Of a DNA stretch of 64,000 bases, positions 16,964-24,324 are shown piece by piece; the stretch's first letter is position 1, and the number at the start of each line of letters is the position of its first letter. Where the stretch lies: NCBI RefSeq assembly GCF_036059255.1, contig NZ_CP107947.1, forward strand, positions 4,960,001-5,024,000, given 5' to 3'. Origin of the DNA: Micromonospora sp. NBC_00389 (GTDB taxonomy: Bacteria > Actinomycetota > Actinomycetes > Mycobacteriales > Micromonosporaceae). Under the pieces are notes generated by a model. It had not been told where the DNA came from, searched no databases, and worked only from the letters and a program-made list of their open reading frames with translations. The position numbers and the translations under genes were made by a program.

Positions 16964-17027
16964 GTGATCGGGCCCCTGGTGATCAGGGCGGTACCCGGTG
17001 CCGAGATGCACGAGCCAGGCGAGGACC
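16964..17027 (+). repeat. Internal-deletion scar of the PRC-barrel-like gene region at 50.2-50.5 kb
   Basis: Bases 16964-16987 (GTGATCGGGCCC, TGGTGATCAGG) match 50159-50182. The next bases (CGGTACCCGGTGCCGAGATG, then CACGAGCCAGGCGAGGAC) match 50426-50461. The 240 bases between are missing. It is a two-piece remnant of a gene found intact elsewhere in the window, with no coding potential left. Confidence 0.6.
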
Positions 17028-17133
17028 CGCTGGCTATGTTTGCAACGCCACATGTGCCGCCAAATGGTATTAATCGGGCTATTGCTGCCGCCGCACTCGG
17101 CGAGCCGGTCGGCAGACGACCGACCCGGCCGCT

Positions 17134-17552
17134 TCAGGAGCGTTCGTAGACGACGGTGCCGTCGGCGATCGTGTGGGTGAGGCGGGCGTCGGCGGGTAGT
17201 CCCGCGCCGGTAGCGAACAGGTTGCGGTGGAGCCCGGCAGGTCCGCGCGCTTGCCGACCGCGATCGTGTCGGCGTCATGGTTGACGTACGCCGAGTCTGC
17301 GGTGAACGCGATGGGTAGCGGCAGCGCCTGTTCCGGCAGGAACGGGGCGTCGAGCTCGGTCACCGCGGCGGCGAGCAGCTCGGCATCGACGTACGTCAGG
17401 CCCCAGTTGTCGGTGTGGCCGCCGCGCCCAATCCGGTCCCAGGTACGCCTGCCGGGCCGCGAGGTCGTTGAGTCAGACCCGTAGCCGGTTGCGCCCGGCC
17501 AAGGGCGCGTGAATGTGGGCGTCCTGGAATCCTGGCAGCACCATGCCGCCCG
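17134..17552 (-). pseudogene. Degraded amidohydrolase (YtcJ-like) remnant
   Basis: Read leftward in shifting frames, one finds GGMVLPGFQDAHIHAPLAGR (the metal-site H-x-H of amidohydrolases), then a jump to SAYVNHDADTIAVGKRADLP and NLFATGAGLPADARLTHTI followed by ADGTVVYERS and a stop. The order N-terminal metal motif directly followed by the C-terminal V-G-K-x-A-D-L/VVYE end, with the approximately 400-residue barrel missing and several frame changes, marks a deleted, decaying gene. It lies in the scar-rich stretch 16.9-18.5 kb. Confidence 0.6.
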
Positions 17553-17618
17553 ATCGGCGGGTAGCAAAACCAGTGCAGCGATCGAAGTGTCGGCCGCTTC
17601 GGTCGCGCTCGGGGGAAC

Positions 17619-18023
17619 ATGGTGGCCATGGTGTTACCCAGACGGTTGGCGAGGTTCAACCGGGTCGTCACCAACCGCGTGACCGGTCCGCTGGCCGGGC
17701 GGCTGCCCGGTTTCGGCGTCATCATCCATCGGGGCCGCCGCTCTGGTCGCGAGTACCGGACGCCGATCAATATCTTCCGGACGTCCGACGGTTACGTCGC
17801 CGCGTTGACCTACGGGGTCACCGACTGGGCGAGAAACGTACTGGCGGCCGGCGGCTGTGAGCTGGAGATCCGCGGCCGGCGAGTGCCCCTCACCCGTCCC
17901 CGCCTCGTGCACGACCCCACCCGCCGGGACATGCCGCCGGTCGTCCGCCAGCTCGTCGGGGTGATCGGCGTGACCGACTTCCTCTATCTCGACACCGTGC
18001 CCGATGCAGACCACGTCCACTAG
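17619..18023 (+). CDS. Nitroreductase family deazaflavin (F420)-dependent protein
   Basis: A 134-aa split-barrel protein of the Ddn/deazaflavin-dependent nitroreductase family. Signs: RFNRVVTNRVTGPLAGRLPG, FGVIIHRGRRSGREYRTPIN (the classic H-x-G-R-x-S-G-x-x-Y-x-T-P), AALTYGVTDWARNVLAAGG (the D-W-x-x-N-x-x-A-A-G motif), ELEIRGRRVPL, and a hydrophobic VIGVTDFLYL near the end. It would use F420H2 to reduce an unknown substrate, possibly at the membrane. The ATG at 17619 follows GGGGGAA. Its 3' end is mirrored just downstream of mmsA at 43.67 kb. Confidence 0.85.
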   Translation: MVAMVLPRRLARFNRVVTNRVTGPLAGRLPGFGVIIHRGRRSGREYRTPINIFRTSDGYVAALTYGVTDWARNVLAAGGCELEIRGRRVPLTRPRLVHDPTRRDMPPVVRQLVGVIGVTDFLYLDTVPDADHVH

Positions 18024-18043
18024 GCAGATCTCCGCCGGGCTTC

Positions 18044-18241
18044 CTACCGAAGGCTCGACGTTGGCAGCGAGTCGGCGAGTTCGGCGATAACCTCGGCGTG
18101 GCAGCGCTCCGGCACGCACCAGCAGCCGAGCCGGCGTCCGCGCAGGCCGGGGCGGAGGGCGAGGAGGTCGGGTCGGCCGAGCAGGTACGCCCGGTACTTG
18201 TCGAGGATCTCGTTTCGGGTGCCGTCAGGGCCGGGGCGGAC
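18044..18241 (-). pseudogene. 3' fragment of a DUF4326 gene
   Basis: Reads RPGPDGTRNEILDKYRAYLL, then RGRRLGCWCVPERCHAEVIA and ELADSLPTSSLR with a stop. This matches the C-terminal two thirds of the intact gene at 43697-44023. The 5' third is absent: the sequence switches to an mmsA fragment at a TACG shared by both parents. It encodes no start. Confidence 0.75.
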
Positions 18242-18507
18242 TACGACCCCGCCACCGGCCAGGTCTCCGGACAGGTCGACTTCGCAACCGCCTCGGTCGT
18301 CGATGAGGCGGTCGCCGCCGCCGACGAGGCGTTCACCCGATGGCGTAGCGCATCCCTCGCTCGGCGGATGAGCGTCATGTTCTCCTTCCGGGAACTGCTC
18401 AACGCCCGAAAGTCCGACCTCGCCCAGATCATCACCGCCGAGCATGGCAAGGTGCTCTCCGACGCCGCGGGGGAGATCCAGCGTGCGCTGGAGGCGGTCG
18501 AGTTCGA
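18242..18507 (+). pseudogene. Internal fragment of a methylmalonate-semialdehyde dehydrogenase gene
   Basis: Matches codons about 24-112 of mmsA at 42159: YDPATGQVSGQVDFATAS, DEAVAAADEAF, FRELLNARKSDLAQIITAEH, GKVLSDAAGEIQRALEAVEF. It begins at the DUF4326 junction and ends abruptly at 18507, before the catalytic half. Divergence from the intact gene is moderate, so the event is not very recent, or the fragment came from a relative. Confidence 0.75.
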
Positions 18508-18590
18508 AGGATCGGCGGCGATCGGTGCGGGCCAGCACCAATGCGTGCGCGACCCGGCTCAACGTGGATCCATGGGGTTCGGGTGGGGTG

Positions 18591-19487
18591 TCACGGGCCG
18601 GCGGCCAACAGCCGGGTGATCTCTCCGGCGGCCGGATGCTCCGGAGCGATGGTCAGGAAGCGTTGCAGGGTGCGCGCCGCCTCGGCGGACCGGCTGTCGC
18701 GCTGCGCCAGCCCGAGCACGAGCAGGCCGTCCGGGGAGTCTGGGGAGCGGGTCAGCACCTCCCGCGCCGACTGCTCCGCGCCGGCGTTGTCGCCGGCCCG
18801 CAGCAGCGCGAAGGCGAGCCGCAGCTGGATCGCATCGTCGGGGCGGTCGCGCAGGGCCTCCCGGTACATCCGCGCTGCGGCGTCGTAGCGGGCCTGCCCC
18901 TCGAGGTCGCGGGCCAGCTGCACGGCGACCGTCACGGGATCGGCCGGTTCCGGATCCTGGCCCGGCCGGTCCAGGCGGCTGGCGGCCACCGTGACCGACG
19001 CGACGAGGCTCACCATTCCCACCGACACCGCGCGCCACGCCCGGCGCGTGGCCCGACCGGTGGGCGCCGCCCGCACGGCCGTGGCCCGCGCGGACGGGGT
19101 CGGGCGGGGACGCAGCGTGCGCAGGGCCGCGTAGCCGCCGGCCAGCAAGGTCAGCGCGGGTACGGCCCAGAGCAGCAGCTCCGCCCGGCGGGTCGGCGGG
19201 TCGGTCAGCACCTCCGGGCCGTAGCGCTGGACGAACCAGCGGCGGATCTCGTCGCGGTCCCGCCCCTGGGCCAGATGGTCCGCCACCACCTGCCGCATGG
19301 CCGCCGCGATCGGCGAGCGGGAGTCCGCCACCGACTCACCCTGGCAGGCCGGGCAGCGTAGACCCACTGCCACGGCGCGTACGGGGTCCTCCCGACCGGT
19401 GCCGCCGGTCGACCGGACCAGCCCTGCGCCCGCTGCGGCGATCAGCGCCGTGAGGACGAGTGCCCCAACGGCCGCGCGCCACCTCAT
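18591..19487 (-). CDS. ccmH: Cytochrome c maturation protein CcmH with CcmI-like TPR extension
   Basis: A 298-aa protein that combines two Ccm parts. The N-terminal helix (residues 5-25) is followed by LRCPACQGESVADS, the LRCxxC redox site that keeps apocytochrome c thiols reduced, and the usual RRWFVQRYGPEVL helix. A membrane helix near 125-145 (LLWAVPALTLLAGGYAALR) and another near 175 lead to a C-terminal TPR region (ARYDAAARMYREALRDRPDD, LRLAFALLRAGDNAGAEQSA) like CcmI, which holds the apocytochrome. Last gene of the leftward ccm operon; its start overlaps the ccmG stop by 4 bases. It acts at the outer face of the membrane. Confidence 0.9.
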   Translation of the reverse strand: MRWRAAVGALVLTALIAAAGAGLVRSTGGTGREDPVRAVAVGLRCPACQGESVADSRSPIAAAMRQVVADHLAQGRDRDEIRRWFVQRYGPEVLTDPPTRRAELLLWAVPALTLLAGGYAALRTLRPRPTPSARATAVRAAPTGRATRRAWRAVSVGMVSLVASVTVAASRLDRPGQDPEPADPVTVAVQLARDLEGQARYDAAARMYREALRDRPDDAIQLRLAFALLRAGDNAGAEQSAREVLTRSPDSPDGLLVLGLAQRDSRSAEAARTLQRFLTIAPEHPAAGEITRLLAAGP

Positions 19488-20038
19488 CGGGCCAGCAACG
19501 GCGCCACCCGCTGCTCAAGCCACTGCCGGGTGACCACACCCGGCTGCCGGTCGACGATCCGCCCGTCGCGGTCCACCACGAACGTCTCCGGCACTGCCCG
19601 GACGCCCCAGTCGACCGCCCGGGTGCCCTCCGGATCTGGCAGCACGGTCAACTCCCGTGCGTCGGTCTCGTCAAGTAGCGCCCGGACCGCCTCGGCGCCG
19701 TCCCGGACGTTCAGCCCCACCAGCCGCAGCCCACGGGGCGACCACTGCCGTTCCGTCTCGACCAGTAGCGGCAGCTCGTCGCGGCACGGGCCGCACCAGG
19801 AGGCGAACACGTTGACCAGCAGCACGTGGCCACGGGCTTCGGTCAGGTCGAACCGGCCACCATCCAGGGTGGCGCCCGTGAGCGCCGGGGCCGGCGCGGG
19901 GGTGACGCCGTTGGCGGCGCCGGCGTCGAGCGGCGTCGACGGTGACCGTAGGCCGAGGGCGACCACGGTGCCAACGGCGACGATGAGCACCAGCACCAGC
20001 GCCGGGCCAGGTCGCAGCAGGCGGCGGGCGGTCATCAC
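19484..20038 (-). CDS. ccmG: TlpA/CcmG-type thiol-disulfide oxidoreductase
   Basis: A 184-aa membrane-anchored thioredoxin. An N-terminal helix (residues 12-30, LVLVLIVAVGTVVALGL) precedes a thioredoxin fold with the active site WCGPC in LLVNVFASWCGPCRDELP and the cis-proline in RAVPETFVVDRDG. It reduces the CcmH or apocytochrome disulfide outside the membrane before haem attachment. ATGA-type overlaps with both neighbours (ccmF upstream, ccmH downstream) show tight coupling. Two methionines start the frame; either could be used. Confidence 0.9.
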   Translation of the reverse strand: MMTARRLLRPGPALVLVLIVAVGTVVALGLRSPSTPLDAGAANGVTPAPAPALTGATLDGGRFDLTEARGHVLLVNVFASWCGPCRDELPLLVETERQWSPRGLRLVGLNVRDGAEAVRALLDETDARELTVLPDPEGTRAVDWGVRAVPETFVVDRDGRIVDRQPGVVTRQWLEQRVAPLLAR

Positions 20039-21978
20039 CGGGCCCCGGCGGCGACCGGGTCAGGCGATGCCGCGACGACGTTCGGGCGTCGCGGACGGGC
20101 GGTGCGGATCGCCGCCAGGAGTCCCCCCGCGGCCGTCAGCGTGCCGCCGGCCCAGAGCAGCCCGACGAGCGGGTTCACCGCAAGCCGTACGGTCGCGCTG
20201 CCGCTGTCCGGGGCGACCGCGATCAGGGTGACGTACGTGTCCCGCAGCAGTCCGGTCTGGATCGCCGGCACCGTGACAGCGGTGTCCCGGGCGGGGTTGT
20301 AGCGTAGGGCGGGCCGGACCGTTCGTTCCCCGCCGCCTGCCTCGGTGAGCCGGAGCCGCGCCCGTACGGTCATGCCCCCGCTGGCGCCGCTGCGGTCCAC
20401 GCCGAGCAGGCGCACGGACACGTCGCCCAACCGCAGCGCCTCCCCAGTGTGGATGGTTCGCTCCGTGTCGCGGCCGTACGCGGAGGATCCCGCGACACCC
20501 ACCGCAACCAGGGCGATCCCGGCGTGCGCGACCAGTCCGGCAGCCCTGCCCGGTCTCCGGTTCCGGCCGGAGCGCGGCCGCCGGTCGGCCAGCTCTGCGG
20601 CCACGCCGGTGAGCACGAACGCCGCCGCTCCGAACGCGGTGAGCGCGGGCAGGCCGGGCCGGCTGAGCAGCCCCACCACGGCGACGGTGGCGAGCGCCAC
20701 GGCGCCGGGTAGGGCGAGTCGCCGCAGCGCCTGCGTCCGGTCGCGGACCCGCAGGGCCGGCGTCACGCCCATCATCAGCAGCACCGCGATCGCCAGCGGT
20801 ACCGCCGTCCGCTGGTAGTAGCCGGGTCCGACCGAGGTGCGCACCCCGCCGAGCGGTTCGGAGAGCAGCGGGAAGATCGTGCCGATCAGCACCACCGCCG
20901 TGATCGTCACCAGAAGCACGCCGTTGACCAGCACGGCCGTCGTTCGGGACAGGAGCGGTGTGCTCCTGCCGTGGGCGGGTTCGGGATCGCGCCATCCGGT
21001 CAGGACCGTCGACACGATGACCGTCAGCAGCACGAAGCCGAGCAGCATCGGCCCCAACGGTGAGTCGGTGAAGGCGTGCACGCTGGCCACCGCGCCGGAC
21101 CGGGTAAGGAACGTGCCGAGCAGCACCAGCACGAAGCTCGCGGATGCCAGGGCCAGGTTCCAGCCGGCCCGGCCGGCGGCCCGGCCGGCGGCGCGGCCCA
21201 GGGTGGCGTGCAGGAAGGCGGTGGCGGTCAGCCAGGGCAGTAGCGACGCGTTCTCCACCGGGTCCCACGCCCAGTAGCCGCCCCAGCCCAGCACCGCGTA
21301 CGACCACCAGGCCCCGAGCCCGATGCCGGCGGTCAGCGCCGCCCACGCCGCCAGGGCCCAGGGTCGGGCGGCCCGTACCCAGCCCCGCCCCTGCTGGCCG
21401 GCCAGCGGTGCGGCGATCGCGAAGGCGAACGGCACGACCAGGCCGATGTAGCCGGCGTAGAGCAGGGGAGGGTGCACGCCCATCGCCGGGTGCTGCTGCA
21501 GCAGCGGGTTCGGCCCCGGGCCGTCGGCGGGTACCGGGTTCACCTCGCGGAACGGGTTCGCGGCGAAGGTGGACAGCGCGAAGAAGAACATGGTCACCGT
21601 GCTGACGACCACCATTGCGTAGGCGTGCAGCCGGGGCGGGTGCCGGCGGTGGGCCAGCAGTGCCGCGTACCCGGCGAGGATCAGCAGCCAGAGCAGCAGC
21701 GACCCGTCCAGGGCGGACCAGAGGCTCGTCAGCGTGTAGTACAACGGCACCTGGCGTCCGCCGTTCTCCGCCACGAAGCGGACGCTGAAGTCGTGCCGGA
21801 GCAGGGCCGCCTCCAGCAGCGCGCAGGCGACGGCGGCGGTTGCCAGGGTCGCGGGGGTCCCGAGGCGGGCCGCTCGGGTGGGCGTGGCGAACAGGGCCAC
21901 CCGCAGCCAGAGCAGGGCGGTCAGGGTGGCGCAGAGCAGACCGACCGTGAGGCTGGCGGTGCCGAGGTCAGCGAGCAT
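20035..21978 (-). CDS. ccmF: Haem lyase subunit CcmF
   Basis: A 647-aa protein with about 14-15 membrane helices. The haem-handling signature GGYWAWDPVENASLLPW (WWD domain) lies near residue 235-251, with flanking histidines in PAMGVHPPLLYAG and LHATLG. The C-terminal outside domain (about residues 500-610, TIHTGEALRLGDVSVRLLGV) is typical for CcmF. It joins haem from CcmE to CxxCH motifs together with CcmH. It overlaps ccmE by 11 bases and ccmG by 4. Size matches the usual 630-660 aa. Confidence 0.94.
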   Translation of the reverse strand: MLADLGTASLTVGLLCATLTALLWLRVALFATPTRAARLGTPATLATAAVACALLEAALLRHDFSVRFVAENGGRQVPLYYTLTSLWSALDGSLLLWLLILAGYAALLAHRRHPPRLHAYAMVVVSTVTMFFFALSTFAANPFREVNPVPADGPGPNPLLQQHPAMGVHPPLLYAGYIGLVVPFAFAIAAPLAGQQGRGWVRAARPWALAAWAALTAGIGLGAWWSYAVLGWGGYWAWDPVENASLLPWLTATAFLHATLGRAAGRAAGRAGWNLALASASFVLVLLGTFLTRSGAVASVHAFTDSPLGPMLLGFVLLTVIVSTVLTGWRDPEPAHGRSTPLLSRTTAVLVNGVLLVTITAVVLIGTIFPLLSEPLGGVRTSVGPGYYQRTAVPLAIAVLLMMGVTPALRVRDRTQALRRLALPGAVALATVAVVGLLSRPGLPALTAFGAAAFVLTGVAAELADRRPRSGRNRRPGRAAGLVAHAGIALVAVGVAGSSAYGRDTERTIHTGEALRLGDVSVRLLGVDRSGASGGMTVRARLRLTEAGGGERTVRPALRYNPARDTAVTVPAIQTGLLRDTYVTLIAVAPDSGSATVRLAVNPLVGLLWAGGTLTAAGGLLAAIRTARPRRPNVVAASPDPVAAGAR

Positions 21979-22378
21979 CGACCGACCCCGGCGGGGCGGT
22001 GGACGGGCGGTATTCGTTGCCGTGCCGGACCACGACGTGGTCGGAGCGGAACACCCTGTCCGGCGACAGGGTGCCCTCCACGACCGCCCCCTCGCCCTCC
22101 CGGAACGTCTCCGGTGGGACGCCGCGCTGCTCGACGGTGATCTCGTGACCGTCCTCGGCGAGGCGGAACACCACGAGGTCGCCGGTGCGCCGCAGCGACC
22201 CGGGCACCACGTCGCCGCCGAGGCGTACCCGTTCCGAGGTCGCGTCCGGATCGCCGAGCACCTCGCCCGGAGTGCGGTAATAGGTCAGGGTCTCCCGGAG
22301 CGCGCTGGTGACCAGCAGCGCGCCGGCGGCGAGGAGCACGGCGACGACGGCGGTCCGGCCCCCGCGGCGACGGATCAT
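21968..22378 (-). CDS. ccmE: Cytochrome c maturation haem chaperone CcmE
   Basis: A 136-aa protein: one N-terminal helix (AVVAVLLAAGALLVTSAL), then a small beta barrel with YRTPGEVLGD, RVRLGGDVVPGSL and FREGEGAVVEG. It ends at VVVRHGNEYRPS. The RHGNEY sequence corresponds to the H-D-E-N-Y haem-binding motif, with the histidine that binds haem covalently. It receives haem from CcmC and passes it to CcmF. The start MIRRRGG is chosen because it overlaps the ccmC stop and gives a normal anchor; a much longer upstream frame is only the ccmC shadow. Confidence 0.9.
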   Translation of the reverse strand: MIRRRGGRTAVVAVLLAAGALLVTSALRETLTYYRTPGEVLGDPDATSERVRLGGDVVPGSLRRTGDLVVFRLAEDGHEITVEQRGVPPETFREGEGAVVEGTLSPDRVFRSDHVVVRHGNEYRPSTAPPGSVDAR

Positions 22379-23127
22379 CCGACACGGACCGGGACGCGGT
22401 CGGGGGCCGTGTCGGGGGTCAGCCGGCGTTCCAGCTGGACCACCCGGTACAGCAGGACGCAGAGCGCGGCGATCGTCGCGGCGGCGACGGCGAGCAGCAG
22501 GGCGACGCCCATCCTGGGGTCGATGGGCGGGCGCTGCGGGGCGAGCACGGTCGCCTGCTGGTGCAGCGACCGCCACCAGACGACGGAGAAGTGCACCACG
22601 GGGACGAGCAGGAAGCTGGCCATCCCGACGACCGCGGCGGGCCGCGCCACCCGGTGGTCGCCTCCGTCTCGCGCGCCGGTCCGCTCTGCCAGCGAGCGGC
22701 GCAGGGCCAGGTAGCCGGCGTACGCGAGCAGCAGCAGGACGGTGCTGACCAGCCGGGGGTCCCACGCCCACCAGGCACCCCAGACCAGCTTCCCCCACAG
22801 TGACCCGGTGGCGATCGCGACGGCGGTCAGGGCCGCGCCGATCTCGGCGCCCGCCCGCGCGAACCGGTCCCAGCGAAGGTCGCCCCCGATCAGGTACGCG
22901 CCGCTGGCGGTCAGCACGACGGCGAACGCGGCGTAGGCAACCCAGGCCGCGGGGACGTGGAGGTACATCAGTCGCTGCGCCTGGCCCTGCACCTCGTCGG
23001 GGGGTGCCAGCCATCCGCCGGCCACCGTCGCCGCCGCGGTGAGCCCGCCGGCGAGCCAGGCCATGGTCCGGCGGCCGGCGGCCGCTCTGCCGGTGTCCGC
23101 GACAAGGTCCACGGTGGAGGCTCGCAT
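22375..23127 (-). CDS. ccmC: Haem exporter/handling protein CcmC
   Basis: A 250-aa, six-helix membrane protein with the WWD signature WGAWWAWDPRLVS near residues 116-128 and histidines in LMYLHVPAAWVAY and VVHFSVVWWRSLHQ. CcmC presents haem to CcmE. First gene of the leftward ccmCEFGH operon, 154 bases from the divergent ctaC gene. The usual ABC partners CcmA and CcmB are not in the window, so they either lie elsewhere or are replaced. Confidence 0.92.
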   Translation of the reverse strand: MRASTVDLVADTGRAAAGRRTMAWLAGGLTAAATVAGGWLAPPDEVQGQAQRLMYLHVPAAWVAYAAFAVVLTASGAYLIGGDLRWDRFARAGAEIGAALTAVAIATGSLWGKLVWGAWWAWDPRLVSTVLLLLAYAGYLALRRSLAERTGARDGGDHRVARPAAVVGMASFLLVPVVHFSVVWWRSLHQQATVLAPQRPPIDPRMGVALLLAVAAATIAALCVLLYRVVQLERRLTPDTAPDRVPVRVG

Positions 23128-23281
23128 GATCTCCCTGTCCGCGCCCCCGGGGCGCTTGCGGATCGAGTTGCGGTATCACCATAAATCGGTCCAGTCGCAC
23201 TCGTCGGGTTATCAGCCGCAAACAGGGATGAACGGGGTTCGGAAGGGCCTAGTGTCGCTCTCGGTGGACACGACAGCAGGG
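23128..23281. promoter_or_regulatory. Divergent promoter region between ccm and cta operons
   Basis: A 154-base gap separates the leftward ccm and rightward cta genes. It is less GC-rich around 23175-23190 (TATCACCATAAATCG) and holds a possible rightward -10 element TAGTGT near 23250. No clear operator palindrome is seen. The shared region suggests joint expression of the oxidase and its maturation system. Confidence 0.4.
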
Positions 23282-24307
23282 ATGACCATGAGCGCCGCCC
23301 GACCCGCCGGGCGGCGCCGGCAACCGCGCCCGCTCCCGGTGCTGACGGCCCTGTGCGGCCTGGCCCTGCTCGCCGGATGCGGTGGTGACCCGCCGTCCGT
23401 CCTTAACCCCGCCGGCACGGGCGCCGCCCGGGTCGCCAACCTGTGGTGGCTGCTCTTCTGGATCTCGCTGGCGGTGGTCGCCGAGGTCATGGCGCTGCTG
23501 ATCTGGGCGCTGGTGTTCCGGCGGGGCAACGTCCGGGTGCGCCACGGGCAGCCGCTCCGCTTCGTCACGATCGCCGGAGCCGGGCTGCCGTTCGTCATTC
23601 TCGTCGCCGTCTATGGGGTGGGGCTGCGGGACCTCGCCGCGCTCGCCGTCGATCCCGACCCCGACGCCCCGACGGTGGAGGTGACCGGCCACAAGTGGTG
23701 GTGGGAGGTGCGCTATCCGGGGGCGTCCGGGGCGACCGCGAACGAGATCCACATTCCGGTGGGGGAGCGGGTGAAGGTCCGGCTGCGCACGGACGACGTG
23801 CTGCACAGCTTCTGGGTGCCGCAGCTCATGCCGAAGACGGACCTGATCGCCGGTGAGACCCGCGAGACCTGGTTGCGGGCGGAGCGGGCCGGCCGCTACC
23901 GCGGCCAGTGCGCCGAGTACTGCGGCACCCAGCACGCCCACATGGCCTTCCTGGTCGTGGCGGAACCCCGCACCGACTTCGACGCGTGGCTGACCCGCCT
24001 GAACGCCCCGGCCCGTCAGCCGCGCACGGAGGCCGAGCGCCGCGGCCAGCAGGCGTTCGTGCAGGGCACCTGCGCCGCCTGCCACGCGGTACGGGGCACC
24101 GGCGCCCAGGGCCAGGTGGGGCCCGACCTGTCGAACGTGGGCTCCCGATGGAGCCTCGGCGCCGGGGCGGTACCGAATGACGCCGGACACCTCGGCGGCT
24201 GGATCGTCAACTCCCAGACGGTCAAGCCCGGCAACGCGATGCCCCCACAGCCGGTCGGCGCGGCCGCGCTGCCCGACCTGATCACGTACCTGCGGTCGCT
24301 GGATTAG
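23282..24307 (+). CDS. ctaC: Cytochrome c oxidase subunit II with fused cytochrome c (caa3 type)
   Basis: A 341-aa lipoprotein. The signal ends at the lipobox LLAGC. Two helices follow (WWLLFWISLAVVAEVMALLIW; LPFVILVAVYGVGL). The cupredoxin domain has TGHKWWWEVRYPG, LHSFWVPQLMPK and the CuA site GQCAEYCGTQHAHM. The C-terminal domain is a haem c module with CAACH and an axial methionine in GNAMPPQP. The fused cytochrome marks a caa3 oxidase that takes electrons directly from cytochrome c or the bc complex. The start at 23282 (or 23288) gives a compact signal peptide; the frame is open upstream. Confidence 0.92.
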   Translation: MTMSAARPAGRRRQPRPLPVLTALCGLALLAGCGGDPPSVLNPAGTGAARVANLWWLLFWISLAVVAEVMALLIWALVFRRGNVRVRHGQPLRFVTIAGAGLPFVILVAVYGVGLRDLAALAVDPDPDAPTVEVTGHKWWWEVRYPGASGATANEIHIPVGERVKVRLRTDDVLHSFWVPQLMPKTDLIAGETRETWLRAERAGRYRGQCAEYCGTQHAHMAFLVVAEPRTDFDAWLTRLNAPARQPRTEAERRGQQAFVQGTCAACHAVRGTGAQGQVGPDLSNVGSRWSLGAGAVPNDAGHLGGWIVNSQTVKPGNAMPPQPVGAAALPDLITYLRSLD

Positions 24308-24324
24308 GTCGGGGAGGGGGAACT

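Noticed and set aside
21144..21605. Proline/arginine-rich rightward frames inside ccmF
   Set aside because: Shadow frames of a membrane protein gene on the other strand.
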